From NCBI RefSeq assembly GCF_000828715.1, contig NZ_AP014583.1, forward strand, positions 1,176,001 through 1,240,000: a DNA stretch of 64,000 nucleotides, read 5' to 3'. The notes below the pieces were generated by a model that did not search any database, was not told where the DNA came from, and saw nothing but the letters and a program-made list of their open reading frames with translations. This DNA comes from Winogradskyella sp. PG-2 (GTDB lineage Bacteria > Bacteroidota > Bacteroidia > Flavobacteriales > Flavobacteriaceae). Below are positions 53,183-62,486 of this stretch, piece after piece. Within the stretch, counting starts at the first letter, position 1. Every line of letters starts with the position of its first letter. The position numbers were made by a program, and so were the translations under genes.

Positions 53183-53216
53183 AAAAAAAGAAGAGTAACA
53201 CCGAAGTGTCACTCTT
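53183..53216 (-). terminator. Intrinsic terminator of the DUF4382 gene
   Basis: Minus-strand stem: AAGAGTAACAC (53191-53201) and GTGTCACTCTT (53206-53216) pair with one mismatch around a CGAA loop. The A-run 53183-53189 gives the U tract for minus-strand transcription. Confidence 0.75.
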
Positions 53217-53245
53217 TTATCTTAATTAATCATGGATTAGGATAA

Positions 53246-53809
53246 TTAATATTGAACTTGTCTTATTTCTGTATATAATTTTGGATTTAAAATCATCATG
53301 TTTTCATCTTCATTATAACTTACCGAATTATCGATATCAATCTCTATAGTAACATTATAAAAACGATGCTTTATCAATTCAGTAGTTACTATATTTGAAG
53401 GTGTTGCATTACCTAAACTTGTGACATCTAAACTATGTAACGTATTATTTAAATCTATAAAGTTATTATCACCTAGAACTAATCTAATTTCGTATATAAA
53501 AGTAGACGCTATTTCAAAATTATCTGCTAGCATTAACTCCGCATCTGATCTTAAGTCACAAACATTATGTGTTCCACTATTAATAGCGTTTAAGCTAACC
53601 CAACCATTACTAGGACTTTCGCTTATTCTTAATTGAACATCTTCAATATCTAAATATACTTTGTTGTGCTCTTCTGTTATACTTTTTAATTTCACAGTAA
53701 TGGATGTGAAATTACTACCCTCACTAATATCATCTTTAGTACAGCTTGTAAAAGCAACTAAAATTAAGAGCGTAAAAAAAAGCGATTTTATAGGTTGTAA
53801 GTGATTCAT
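53246..53809 (-). CDS. DUF4382 domain-containing lipoprotein
   Basis: A 187-residue lipoprotein with lipobox Cys at residue 23 (LVAFTSC). The mature DUF4382 beta-sandwich has ITVKLKSITEEHNKVYLDIE, VQLRISESPSNGWVSL, FIYEIRLVLGDNNF and a C-terminal strand NPKLYTEIRQVQY. The frame opens upstream to 53839, but ATG 53809 (MNHLQPIKSLFF) gives a clean signal peptide. Family of unknown function common in Bacteroidota. Confidence 0.85.
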   Translation of the reverse strand: MNHLQPIKSLFFTLLILVAFTSCTKDDISEGSNFTSITVKLKSITEEHNKVYLDIEDVQLRISESPSNGWVSLNAINSGTHNVCDLRSDAELMLADNFEIASTFIYEIRLVLGDNNFIDLNNTLHSLDVTSLGNATPSNIVTTELIKHRFYNVTIEIDIDNSVSYNEDENMMILNPKLYTEIRQVQY

Positions 53810-53913
53810 GATTTGGGTTATGGAATAATTACAGATCAATGATACTGTAATCCTTATGTTTTAAGTATTTTTATACACCAATTGCAAAAAAATCCATATA
53901 AACGAAAAAAAAA

Positions 53914-54777
53914 GTGACATATTCTCGATTAATTGCAGGTACTATGACCTGGGGAAGTTGGGGCAAACAACTCTCAAAAAAAGAAATGGACGCTTTAATG
54001 CACCATTGTATATCTCATAACATTACAACCTTTGATCATGCTGATATTTACGGAGCTTATACCACTGAAGCTGATTTCGGTAAAGCCTTTATCGATTCCG
54101 GTATTAAACGTGAAAACATTCAACTGATATCAAAATGCGGTATCCAATATGTTTGTGAGAACAGAGATAATAAAGTTAAACACTACAATTATAGTAAAGA
54201 CTATATTATTTGGTCTGCTGAAGAATCTCTAAAAAACCTCAACACTGAGTATTTAGATTTATTTCTGCTTCATAGACCAAGTCCTTTAATGGTCGCTGAG
54301 GATATAGCTGAAGCTATCACTATTCTAAAGAAAGATGGAAAGATTAAAGATTTTGGTGTCTCTAATTTTACGGCATCTCAAATGGAAATGATTGGTTTAC
54401 GAATGGATATTGACTTCAACCAGATTGAATTTTCATTAACTGAACACTCACCAATGCACGATGGTACTTTAGACTATATGACAACCACTGGCATTAAACC
54501 CATGGCTTGGTCCCCTTTAGGTTCAGTTTTTAGAGAAGATAACGAACAAACCAGACGTATACATAAACAACTTGGCGAGTTGATGGATAAATATAATGCA
54601 ACTGAAGACCAATTGTTATTAGCTTGGACATTACAACATCCATCAGGAATTCACCCAGTTGTAGGCACAACAAATAAAGAAAGATTGACTAATGCTTTTG
54701 AAGCTTCTAAAATTGAACTTGAACTTGAAGATTGGTTTTTAATATTGGTGGCAAGTCAAGGTCATAAAGTACCGTAA
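53914..54777 (+). CDS. Aldo/keto reductase family oxidoreductase
   Basis: A 287-residue NADPH-dependent aldo/keto reductase. The catalytic tetrad is recognisable: Asp in TFDHADIYGAY with its Tyr, Lys in ISKCG, and His in FLLHRPSPL. The nucleotide-binding end reads HPVVGTTNKERL. It resembles E. coli YdhF. The start is GTG 53914. It is followed by an SDR gene 13 bp downstream, and both may reduce related carbonyl substrates, but no pathway is evident. Confidence 0.92.
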   Translation: MTYSRLIAGTMTWGSWGKQLSKKEMDALMHHCISHNITTFDHADIYGAYTTEADFGKAFIDSGIKRENIQLISKCGIQYVCENRDNKVKHYNYSKDYIIWSAEESLKNLNTEYLDLFLLHRPSPLMVAEDIAEAITILKKDGKIKDFGVSNFTASQMEMIGLRMDIDFNQIEFSLTEHSPMHDGTLDYMTTTGIKPMAWSPLGSVFREDNEQTRRIHKQLGELMDKYNATEDQLLLAWTLQHPSGIHPVVGTTNKERLTNAFEASKIELELEDWFLILVASQGHKVP

Positions 54778-54790
54778 AAGAAATTATTAC

Positions 54791-55543
54791 ATGAAAAAAG
54801 TAGCCTTAATAACAGGAGCAACTAGTGGAATTGGTAGAGCTACGGCTCATGAGTTTGCTAAACATGGTATCAACTTAGTTTTATGTGGTCGGAGACAACA
54901 ACGTCTCGATAGTGTAAAAAAAGCGCTGTCAAGACTAACTGATGTACACACTCTAAATTTTGATGTACGCGATAGAAAAAAAACCTTAGATGCAATAGCC
55001 TCATTACCTGAAGCATTTCAGGATATTGATATTCTTATTAATAATGCAGGCAATGCTCATGGTTTAGACCCAATACAAACAGGAAGTTTAGATGATTGGG
55101 ACGCCATGATGGATATTAATGTAAAAGGATTACTCTATGTTAGTAAAGCTATAATTCCTAGTATGACAAAACGAAACTCAGGTCATATTATTAATATTGG
55201 TTCCTCTGCAGGAAAAGAAGTTTATCCTAATGGAAATGTGTATTGCGGAAGCAAACATGCTGTTTTAGCTATTACGGAAGGTATGCGTATAGATTTAAAT
55301 CCATATGGAATTAAAGTTGGTGCCATTAATCCTGGTTTGGTTGAAACCGAATTTTCTGAAGTCCGTTTTAAAGGAGATACTGCTGCTGACGATGTCTATA
55401 AAGGTTATAAAGCATTGCAAGCTGAAGATGTTGCCGACGTCATTTATTTTGCAATATCAAGACCTGCACATGTTAATATTGCTGATGTATTAATGTTTTG
55501 TACTTCTCAGGCTAGTTCTACTATCGTAAAGAAATCACTATGA
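54791..55543 (+). CDS. SDR family oxidoreductase (YdfG-like)
   Basis: A 250-residue short-chain dehydrogenase with the cofactor motif TGATSGIGR (residues 8-16), NNAGNAHG, Ser in INIGSSAG, and the catalytic YxxxK (Y151, K155). It resembles YdfG-type serine/3-hydroxy-acid dehydrogenases. It overlaps the next gene by 4 bp (ATGA). Probably NADP-dependent; substrate unresolved. Confidence 0.93.
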   Translation: MKKVALITGATSGIGRATAHEFAKHGINLVLCGRRQQRLDSVKKALSRLTDVHTLNFDVRDRKKTLDAIASLPEAFQDIDILINNAGNAHGLDPIQTGSLDDWDAMMDINVKGLLYVSKAIIPSMTKRNSGHIINIGSSAGKEVYPNGNVYCGSKHAVLAITEGMRIDLNPYGIKVGAINPGLVETEFSEVRFKGDTAADDVYKGYKALQAEDVADVIYFAISRPAHVNIADVLMFCTSQASSTIVKKSL

Positions 55544-56169
55544 TTAGTGAATTGAAATCACAATGGTTAGAACTATCATCTAAATACTTTGAAGACGAGC
55601 TTATTACAGAAATTTATTGTAAAGAAATTATTGAACAATATGCAAGTAAAAAGAGATACTATCATAATCTATCTCATCTTCAGAACATGTTCAAGCAATT
55701 AGATAAATTTGAAAGTGAAATTATCGATTTAGATGCGTTAAAATTTGCTATTTGGTATCACGATATTATATACAAATCCACAAAAAAAGACAATGAAGAG
55801 GAAAGTGCCATTTTGGCTAAAAAACGCTTAAAATCATCGTATTTTGATGAAAAACGAATAAAAAAGGTCGAAAAATTAATTATTTCGACTAAAAAGCATC
55901 AATTGATTTTGACTAAAAACGATGATAATGCTTATCTTTTGGATTTAGATTTATCTATCTTAGGGACGGATTGGAATACATACAAAAATTATATTCAGAA
56001 TATTAGAAAAGAGTATAAAATCTATCCTAAATTTATGTATAATCCTGGACGAAAAAAAGTGCTTAACCATTTTCTCGAAAGAGAAACATTATTTTTTACT
56101 GACGCTTTTCAAATTAAATATGAAAAGCGGGCACGAGAGAATTTAAAAAAGGAAATTAAATTACTTTAA
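55540..56169 (+). CDS. HD-domain-like putative metal-dependent phosphohydrolase
   Basis: A 209-residue protein. KKRYYHNLSHLQNMFKQLDKF holds an HD-type His region, and FAIWYHDIIYKSTKKDNEEESA holds the HD motif (residues about 72-73). The rest is helical, with LILTKNDDNAYLLDLDLSILG supplying a further Asp. This matches a family of predicted HD-like phosphohydrolases in Bacteria, without a known substrate. It overlaps the SDR gene by 4 bp, so the cluster is an operon. Confidence 0.85.
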   Translation: MISELKSQWLELSSKYFEDELITEIYCKEIIEQYASKKRYYHNLSHLQNMFKQLDKFESEIIDLDALKFAIWYHDIIYKSTKKDNEEESAILAKKRLKSSYFDEKRIKKVEKLIISTKKHQLILTKNDDNAYLLDLDLSILGTDWNTYKNYIQNIRKEYKIYPKFMYNPGRKKVLNHFLERETLFFTDAFQIKYEKRARENLKKEIKLL

Positions 56170-56178
56170 ACAATAAGA

Positions 56179-56197
56179 TTTCTGCTTTCGCAGGAAA
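56179..56197. repeat. Short palindrome TTTCTGC-TTTC-GCAGGAAA, partial repeat copy
   Basis: Arms TTTCTGC and GCAGGAAA around TTTC, almost the same as the palindrome at 15603-15620. It again lies just 4 bp before an ATG (56202), so this repeat is placed in a gene leader for the second time. Confidence 0.6.
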
Positions 56198-56201
56198 TTC
56201 T

Positions 56202-57335
56202 ATGATAAATAAGAGATTGCTCATAAAACACCTACTAGCTCACAACGATGAGAACAGTTTCTATGACAAAAAACGAAAAATAGATATAGGTTTTAAAGAA
56301 GGAAAAGCTAAGTTTTTAAAACACATATGTGCCCTTTCCAATAGCAATCCTAAAAACAACTCGTATATCGTTATTGGCGTACAAGACGAAGACAATAAAA
56401 TTATTGGTGTTGACTTCTTTGATGACAGTAAAATTCAAAACCTTATTAATGCATATTTAAGCAATCCACCAATTGTACAATACGAAAATATCCCATTTCC
56501 ACATTTACCAGATGATAAAGTAGTTGGTTTAGTTACTATAAGGCCCAATGACGACATTACATCACTCAGAAAAAATATTTGGAAATATTATGGTGGTTCT
56601 GTTTTCTTTAGAGATGGTAGTATGAGTATGCCCAAGGTTTTTGATATTGAGATTAAGGATGTAAATTCTAAAATTGTTTCTGCCATAGAAAACCATGCTC
56701 AGAATAATATTGAACTCACGCTCGATGGTGTTTTTGATTTTATGAATAAACGGCAAGACTTTAATCCTAAATACAAAGTCTTTAAAGAATATTTTGTCCT
56801 CTGTTGGTCTGGTGATAAAAAACACGTAAAGGATGAAACCTTTTACTCTAGAGTAGATATAGAGCTTATAAATGAGCAAGTCCGTTTGTTTTATTCAGCA
56901 TTAGATGAAGTTGCGATTTCTTTTACTGAAGATTCATTTAAGATCGTTGAATATGTTCGACTTGGACTTCAGCAATCTTATAAATATTATAAGCTTGAAG
57001 AAAAAACAATTCATTTTGATGATAATGCAAATTATTCTATTGAAGCTCACCTAATTTTCGAACCTCCTCAATTTGATAAAAAGGTATTGCATCATATTTA
57101 TAATACTAATAATGCCATCCTTGAAAAGCTCGAAAAAAACATCACACTTGCAGAGCACGAGTCTAATGATCTAAAAAATTTGGCTGCGAGTTATCTCATT
57201 TGTTATCTCAATGGTTTTGAAGACGCATTACCAAAGCTAGATTATGCAAAGCCATATATTAAGAAGTACGATGATAGTCTTTACAACTCATATAAAGACA
57301 CGATTAGAATATTACGCAAAGTAAAATACAGTTGA
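56202..57335 (+). CDS. AlbA_2-domain (Schlafen-like) putative ATP/nucleic-acid-binding protein
   Basis: A 377-residue cytoplasmic protein. The N-terminal AlbA_2 region (about residues 20-150) has KIDIGFKEGKAKFLKHICALSNS, YIVIGVQDEDNKIIGVDFFDD and SVFFRDGSM, typical of the ATP-binding protein group often annotated as transcriptional regulators. The rest (about 160-377) is helical and not recognised. It is the last gene of the plus-strand run. Similar proteins occur both as housekeeping genes and in defence islands; no other defence gene is close, so the role is open. Confidence 0.75.
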   Translation: MINKRLLIKHLLAHNDENSFYDKKRKIDIGFKEGKAKFLKHICALSNSNPKNNSYIVIGVQDEDNKIIGVDFFDDSKIQNLINAYLSNPPIVQYENIPFPHLPDDKVVGLVTIRPNDDITSLRKNIWKYYGGSVFFRDGSMSMPKVFDIEIKDVNSKIVSAIENHAQNNIELTLDGVFDFMNKRQDFNPKYKVFKEYFVLCWSGDKKHVKDETFYSRVDIELINEQVRLFYSALDEVAISFTEDSFKIVEYVRLGLQQSYKYYKLEEKTIHFDDNANYSIEAHLIFEPPQFDKKVLHHIYNTNNAILEKLEKNITLAEHESNDLKNLAASYLICYLNGFEDALPKLDYAKPYIKKYDDSLYNSYKDTIRILRKVKYS

Positions 57336-57495
57336 TTTAGTCGGATTTAACAACTATTTTACCCTTATTATATGCATCTTATCGAACAATGCATCAAAAT
57401 ACTACAGATTATACATTTTTTTTGACCATTCATCAAAAAATTTAAGGGACAACCGAAATAACTCGCATCTTTGAAGTGCTATTAATCAATTATAT

Positions 57496-57540
57496 AACCT
57501 TGTTTCACTCGATTATATCGACCCTGAAACAAGGTTTATT
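57496..57540. terminator. Long-loop hairpin, candidate terminator
   Basis: 12-bp perfect stem AACCTTGTTTCA (57496-57507) / TGAAACAAGGTT (57525-57536) with a 17-nt loop. It lies between convergent genes. The loop is longer than in standard terminators. The 57336-57495 stretch has no ORF; GCATCTTTG at 57466 is near a -7 box, so a short non-coding RNA ending here is possible. Confidence 0.5.
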
Positions 57541-57558
57541 GTTTTTATTAAGTTACAC

Positions 57559-58746
57559 TTATATAAAATTGAGCTTATTAAAAGATTGATTTAAAATAGT
57601 AGTATCATCAGCTTCTAACCATTCACTTAAAATGGTAGCGTAAATAGTCCTAAAGTCTATTTCGTATTTTAAGTCACCGTTATTATCTAAGTCACTCAGA
57701 CTTGCCAAATTATTATAAAAACCTGCTTTTTTTAACTTTTTACCTATTACAAAAACAGCGTTAGCAGCTCCATGATCTGTACCATTTGCTGCATTCTGTT
57801 TTACACGTCTTCCAAATTCTGAAAAAGTTAAAATCAAAGTATCTTCAAAAGTGTTATTTCTTTTTAAATCTTTTACAAATGAAGAAACACTTTCAGCGTA
57901 TTGAGATAATAATCTTGTTTGTTTATTATTTTGATTTGCATGTGTATCAAAACCACCTAAAGAAGTATAAAACACTTTCGTTTCTAAGCCAGAGTTAATA
58001 AACTGAGCCACATTTTTAAGTTGCTTTGCAAATTTATTTTGAGGATAGTCTTCTTGAGATAACTTCACTTTAGTATTCTCATAAATATAATTCGCAGAAG
58101 ACTTGGCTTCTATCATTGTTTGATATAAATACCCTAAATTATGATCACTCAAGTGAGCATCATTATAATGATTAAGGACATTTTTAAAATATGGGTCTTT
58201 AGAAGAGTTATATAATACTTTATAATTGCTTGTTGCAATGCCATTAAAATGTTCTCCTTTCATAGCCAAGCTTAATTGCTCATCCATTTCAATTGTATTA
58301 TAAGGTTTTTTACCGTGTAAATCTAAATAACGTCCTAACCATCCACTTTGTAAATATTCATTAGATCCACTAGCTGTTTGCCAGATATCCATTGATCTAA
58401 AATGTGATCGCACGGGATTTGGATAACCTACATTGTTAATAATGGATAGTTCTCCAATATCAAATAAAGACCTTAAAGGTCCTAGACTTGGGTGAAACCC
58501 TAAATCATCATTTAATTTTATGATGTCTTTAGTAATTGCTAACCTTGGCCTAGCATTATAATAGATGTCATTATTGTAAGGAATTATAGTATTAAGCCCA
58601 TCATTACCACCTGCTAATTGAACAATTACAAGTCGTTTGTAACCTAATCTTTCAGCAGCCACAGACTCAAATGCCTTTACAAAACTAGGCACAAAGAACA
58701 AGCTACTTGCTAATGCGGTATTTTTTAAAAATTTACGTCTTTCCAT
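57559..58746 (-). CDS. DUF1501 domain-containing protein
   Basis: A 395-residue exported protein with a twin-arginine-type start (RRKFLKNTALASS). It is a member of DUF1501, a sulfatase/alkaline-phosphatase-superfamily-like fold: RLVIVQLAGGNDGLNTIIPY, RSHFRSMDIWQTA, TSLGGFDTHANQNNKQTRLL, TFSEFGRRVKQNA, TDHGAANAVFVIG. Metal-binding-like Asp and His residues are retained. DUF1501 and DUF1800 genes are nearly always adjacent and are thought to act together at the cell envelope; here the partner is frameshifted. Confidence 0.9.
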   Translation of the reverse strand: MERRKFLKNTALASSLFFVPSFVKAFESVAAERLGYKRLVIVQLAGGNDGLNTIIPYNNDIYYNARPRLAITKDIIKLNDDLGFHPSLGPLRSLFDIGELSIINNVGYPNPVRSHFRSMDIWQTASGSNEYLQSGWLGRYLDLHGKKPYNTIEMDEQLSLAMKGEHFNGIATSNYKVLYNSSKDPYFKNVLNHYNDAHLSDHNLGYLYQTMIEAKSSANYIYENTKVKLSQEDYPQNKFAKQLKNVAQFINSGLETKVFYTSLGGFDTHANQNNKQTRLLSQYAESVSSFVKDLKRNNTFEDTLILTFSEFGRRVKQNAANGTDHGAANAVFVIGKKLKKAGFYNNLASLSDLDNNGDLKYEIDFRTIYATILSEWLEADDTTILNQSFNKLNFI

Positions 58747-58756
58747 AATTATACTA

Positions 58757-60123
58757 TTAGCACATTTGATATTCTGGTAAGGACATTAATTGAATACAAT
58801 AATCTTTCTTCGATTTTTTGTTCAGTGTTTCTAAATAGTTTGCTGTACCTTTATTTATAATACCCTGAATAATATATGATTCAAGATTCTCTGTTTTTAC
58901 TGATTTAAATTTTTTAGAAAATGCATCCCAGTCTGGTATGGTTTTAAAAGGTAATTTACTTTTTTTCGTTTAAAGTATTTTTCCCTAAAACTATCATTAA
59001 AGTCACCATGTTCTTTTAATGAAATCATTGCATTATTGAGCATTACTGAGGGTAGTTTTAAACGAACCATTATCGTATTAGCATCAATCCACCCTTTATC
59101 TCCTTTCCAACCAGCAACATTTGGTGGATCTAATAAGGTTTGTCCAAGTAATTTTTGAAGCTTCAATAAATCCTTTTGTCGTTCAAATTTAATTGAGACC
59201 GTATTTGCTATTCCTACTAAAAAATCAATGGGCGATTTTATTTTGGCACCAATATTCTCTTCGTTGTAAAACCAATCTGACATAAAAACAAAGCGCATTA
59301 ATTTTTCGATATCATAATCTTTAAAAAAAACATTAGTCATAGCATCAATATGTTTTTTATTTGGTGTTGGGTTTACAAAATAGCGATAGACTTTATCCGA
59401 AATGAAATGAGCACATTCCCTTTTTTCTAATATTATATCAATGATATTATCACCAGAAAAATTTCCTGTATTTCCAAAAAAAGTTTTGAAACCATTATCG
59501 TGTTGAAATTTTCTAAATTTAAAACTTCCCTTAAAGTCGTGATTATAACCTGTAAAAGCCCTAGCACTTTCCTTTATATCTTTCTCAGAATAATGACCTA
59601 TACCTAAGGTAAAGAGTTCCATCAATTCGCGTACAAAATTCTCATTTGGCTTTGCCCTTCTATTCTGTTTTCCATTTAAATATTTAAGCATTGCCGCTTC
59701 CTTAGAAATAGCTTTCACAAAAGCTCTAAAATCACCTAATGCATGCGTTCGCAATGTATTATTATACTTCTTAATAAAAACAATACTATTGTCTTTACAG
59801 ACAAAATGATTTGCCCAAAATAATGTCATTCGCTCTCTCAATACCTCTTTTGGATTAATTAACCGGTCTATCCAAGCATAATTAAGTTCTAAGACTTTTT
59901 TTCTGCTTTTGTCTCTGAGCTCCTTTGCTAATTTTGGATTGTTTTTTAGGTCTAATGGTTTAATACCTTCCAAAAAAGATAGGTCTACATTAATATGAGA
60001 AATAGATTTAGATGCTTCAAAAAGAGTATCAACGGTTTTTTTTCTGTTTTGAGGCGTATGTGTTTTAGGACTCAATCCAAAACCTGCACGCCAATTTAAA
60101 TGCTGAAGTTCTCTCTGTTTCAT
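58757..60123 (-). pseudogene. DUF1800 domain-containing protein, frameshifted near the C terminus
   Basis: The frame from 60123 encodes the DUF1800 protein (WRAGFGLSPKTH, ERMTLFWANHFVC, RELMELFTLGIGHYSEKDI, SARAFTGYNHDF, PPNVAGWKGDKGWID). After KYFKRKK it runs out at 58897. One base more in the T7 run at 58960-58966 (A7 on the coding strand) restores the family C terminus: SKLPFKTIPDWDAFSKKF, then ESYIIQGIINKGTANYLETL, ending at TAA 58757-58759 with QMC. Full length would be 455 residues. About 50 to 65 C-terminal residues are affected, so partial function or a homopolymer sequencing error are both possible. Confidence 0.8.
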
Positions 60124-60220
60124 GTACGTTAGACCTAAATTTTAGTTTATAGTTTAATCTTAACAAAAACTAAACTTATATGTCAATTATAAAAATTGGA
60201 TATGATTTGTTTTACCACAA

Positions 60221-60250
60221 AAAAACCGTTTCAAAATGAAACGGTTTTTA
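60221..60250 (-). terminator. Intrinsic terminator after the HhH/OmpA gene pair
   Basis: Perfect 13-bp stem AAAAACCGTTTCA (60221-60233) / TGAAACGGTTTTT (60237-60249) with a 3-nt loop. It lies 3' of the minus-strand gene at 60272-60799. Confidence 0.85.
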
Positions 60251-60271
60251 TACTAAATTATTTTCAAGCGA

Positions 60272-60799
60272 TTACTTTCCGCCATCAAGCTCGTCTTGCC
60301 ATTTTAGTAAATCAGCCCAACGCCCTTGATAAGCCATTTTAGCTTGCTCTGGCCAAGAACCTGGCTTATGAATTTTAAAACGATCACCACCACTATCTAA
60401 AACACTCTGACATTTATCTAAACTACATTCAGATAATGCCTTCCAAGTTTTTACATCATGATTATGGAATAACTCTTGGATTTTTGGCCCAATACCTTCA
60501 ACAACTGTTAAGTCATTCTCTTTTATTTTCTTGCCGAATACCGCTTTTGCTGCAGCTGCATCAAAAGGAATCAACGTAGCTGAAGAAGTTGCTGTTAATG
60601 ATGAAGCTAAAGATGCCTTTGTTGTCTTTAAATCTCCTTCTAAACTCATTCTACTCGCTCTACATGCTTCTAAATCTGCTTCTAATCTTCTAATTCTATC
60701 GCTATCGTCATTTCCGCCTCCTAAAAGACGACCTAGTAAATAGCCTAATAATGCACTAATTAGACCTACTAATAATGGGATTAATATACACCAATTCAT
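60272..60799 (-). CDS. Membrane-anchored HhH-like domain protein
   Basis: A 175-residue protein. An N-terminal transmembrane helix (CILIPLLVGLISALLGYLLG) is followed by a coiled coil (about residues 35-65, RIRRLEADLEACRASRMSL), an Ala/Ser/Thr-rich linker, then a helix-hairpin-helix-like module (about 98-150: NDLTVVEGIGPKIQELFHNH, KTWKALSECSLDKCQSVLDS). The GIGPKI turn is typical of HhH folds, but those anchored in the membrane probably bind protein or RNA rather than DNA (inference). It is the last of two genes with the OmpA-like protein upstream (23 bp). Confidence 0.75.
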   Translation of the reverse strand: MNWCILIPLLVGLISALLGYLLGRLLGGGNDDSDRIRRLEADLEACRASRMSLEGDLKTTKASLASSLTATSSATLIPFDAAAAKAVFGKKIKENDLTVVEGIGPKIQELFHNHDVKTWKALSECSLDKCQSVLDSGGDRFKIHKPGSWPEQAKMAYQGRWADLLKWQDELDGGK

Positions 60800-60822
60800 A
60801 ATTTTATATTGTTTTAAATTTG

Positions 60823-61752
60823 TTAGTTAATTGTTATTACTGTACGTCTATTTTTAGTACGTCCTTCTTCAGTATTATTATCAGCTATAGGTACTGTTTG
60901 GCCTTTAGAAGAGGCTTCTACATTACTATCTAAAATTCCATTTCTTACTAAATAGCTCTTAGCAAAATCGGCACGTTGCTGACCTAGTACTACATTGTTA
61001 TCAGCATCTCCGGTATTGTCTGTATGACCTGTTACTTGGACTTTAACGCCTAGTTTATCAAAACAACGAGACATATCAGCAATCATTTGACGTTGTTTTG
61101 CCGTTAGGCTAATTTGTGCTTCTCCTGTTTTAAAGTATAATACCAAAGGATTCTTTCTAATAGCCTCACATGCAGCTTCAAGAACTTCATCTGTAGCTCC
61201 TTCTTCAAAGGTTACAATACCGAATTTTAATGGTCCAAATAATGTGCTTGCATCATCAGGATTGATATCATCATTAAGCTGTCCGTGTGTATCAATTTGT
61301 TTAGAAGGCACACCTTGCGATATCAAGTAATTCTTAACCGCATTTGCTCTTGCTAATCCCAAGTTTGGATAGGCAGAATTGTTAGTTTCATCACTACGAT
61401 AGTAACCCGTAATATCAATATCCTTTAAAGGATTTGCCAAAAGATAATCCTTTAACCTAGCAACTTCAGATGTAACACCTGTTGCAATTGGTTCTAAGAT
61501 TGAAAAGTTCGATGTTTTAAAATTAAAATTGTCATTAATTTCAATGTTGAAGTCTCCATCAGCATCGGAAATAGTAAATGCATTTCGAGTGGCAGGAATA
61601 ACTTCAGGCTCTACTATACTATTTGTATCTTCAATTATTGCTTCTTCTCCACTAGGAAAACAATGACAATCGTCACATAAATAGCAATACAATAAAGTAC
61701 CAATAATGATAGTAAGTAAAATACCTAAAAGGTAAGATGTTTTTTTACTCAT
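60823..61752 (-). CDS. OmpA-family protein with two OmpA-like domains
   Basis: A 309-residue envelope protein. The N-terminal hydrophobic segment SYLLGILLTIIIGTLLYCYL is followed by a short Cys-rich stretch (CDDCHCF). OmpA-like domain 1 (about residues 95-180: DIDITGYYRSDETNN, LGLARANAVKNYLISQGV) and domain 2 (about 205-309: FKTGEAQISLTAKQRQMIAD, VTGHTDNTGDADNN, LGQQRADFAKSYLVRNG, RRTVITIN) follow. Domain 2 has the peptidoglycan-binding Asp/Arg residues; domain 1 is more divergent. Probably anchors the envelope to peptidoglycan, working with the HhH-like neighbour. Confidence 0.85.
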   Translation of the reverse strand: MSKKTSYLLGILLTIIIGTLLYCYLCDDCHCFPSGEEAIIEDTNSIVEPEVIPATRNAFTISDADGDFNIEINDNFNFKTSNFSILEPIATGVTSEVARLKDYLLANPLKDIDITGYYRSDETNNSAYPNLGLARANAVKNYLISQGVPSKQIDTHGQLNDDINPDDASTLFGPLKFGIVTFEEGATDEVLEAACEAIRKNPLVLYFKTGEAQISLTAKQRQMIADMSRCFDKLGVKVQVTGHTDNTGDADNNVVLGQQRADFAKSYLVRNGILDSNVEASSKGQTVPIADNNTEEGRTKNRRTVITIN

Positions 61753-61898
61753 TAGTTAGTGTTTTTAGTTAATGGACATTCAAGATATTAAAAAATTTAA
61801 CATCTTTAGCCATTAGTCTGAAACACAATACTTAAAAAAGTCACAATTCAAAAATGTTCAACTTTCAAATAGGCTTTAATTTTATTTATTTAAGAGGC

Positions 61899-62393
61899 CT
61901 ATAAAAAACCTTTTCTCTTTTTAGATGTGTACAATTTCCAACCAAATAAAATACAGCAGAATATCAAAGTTCCTAGACTCAAATAATGAAACCAAAACGG
62001 TTCTACACCTTCAAAATCACCTTTAACTCTTGCTACATATGTTAATATCATAACTAAACTCACGTAATAAAAGTAAACCAACTGCTTAGTGAAATTAAGC
62101 TTATGGAGCTTAAATGGAGCGACTACAATCATAACATACGCCAAAAATCCTCCTAGCAATTTAATTGGTACCATTTCAATAGCATTTACATACACATTGG
62201 TCGCTAAAAAGCCAAAATGAATAACGTAAAGTACGGCAAAAAGTTTAATAACATTCTGCAATTGAATGTTTTCTTGTAAAGGCTTAGCGTATGAAAATGC
62301 GTATAAATAAAATGCGAAAAGAAAAATCAACAATGATAATCTCCCAGAATATCTTGCTGCGTATCTACAAGTGTTTTCCATTTCGGGATACAA
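61899..62393 (-). CDS. Exosortase-system-type or other uncharacterised multi-pass membrane protein, start uncertain
   Basis: A 164-residue membrane protein with about four helices (residues about 20-36, 48-66, 78-98, 106-122, 136-152) and conserved-looking YPEMENTCRYAARYSGRLSL at the N terminus. The only standard start codon in frame is TTG 62393, but the same frame continues upstream without a stop to about 62476 and encodes a hydrophobic stretch (SFILRLAAELIIFLAALFL) with no ATG, GTG or TTG before it. The true start codon may have been lost, so the gene may be decayed. I do not recognise the family confidently. Confidence 0.5.
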   Translation of the reverse strand: MYPEMENTCRYAARYSGRLSLLIFLFAFYLYAFSYAKPLQENIQLQNVIKLFAVLYVIHFGFLATNVYVNAIEMVPIKLLGGFLAYVMIVVAPFKLHKLNFTKQLVYFYYVSLVMILTYVARVKGDFEGVEPFWFHYLSLGTLIFCCILFGWKLYTSKKRKGFL

Positions 62394-62486
62394 AAAGAGA
62401 GCAGCTAAAAATATAATTAGTTCAGCAGCTAATCTAAGAATAAAGGATTTCGTTGTAATGTATATTATAAATTGAAACGGTTAAGT

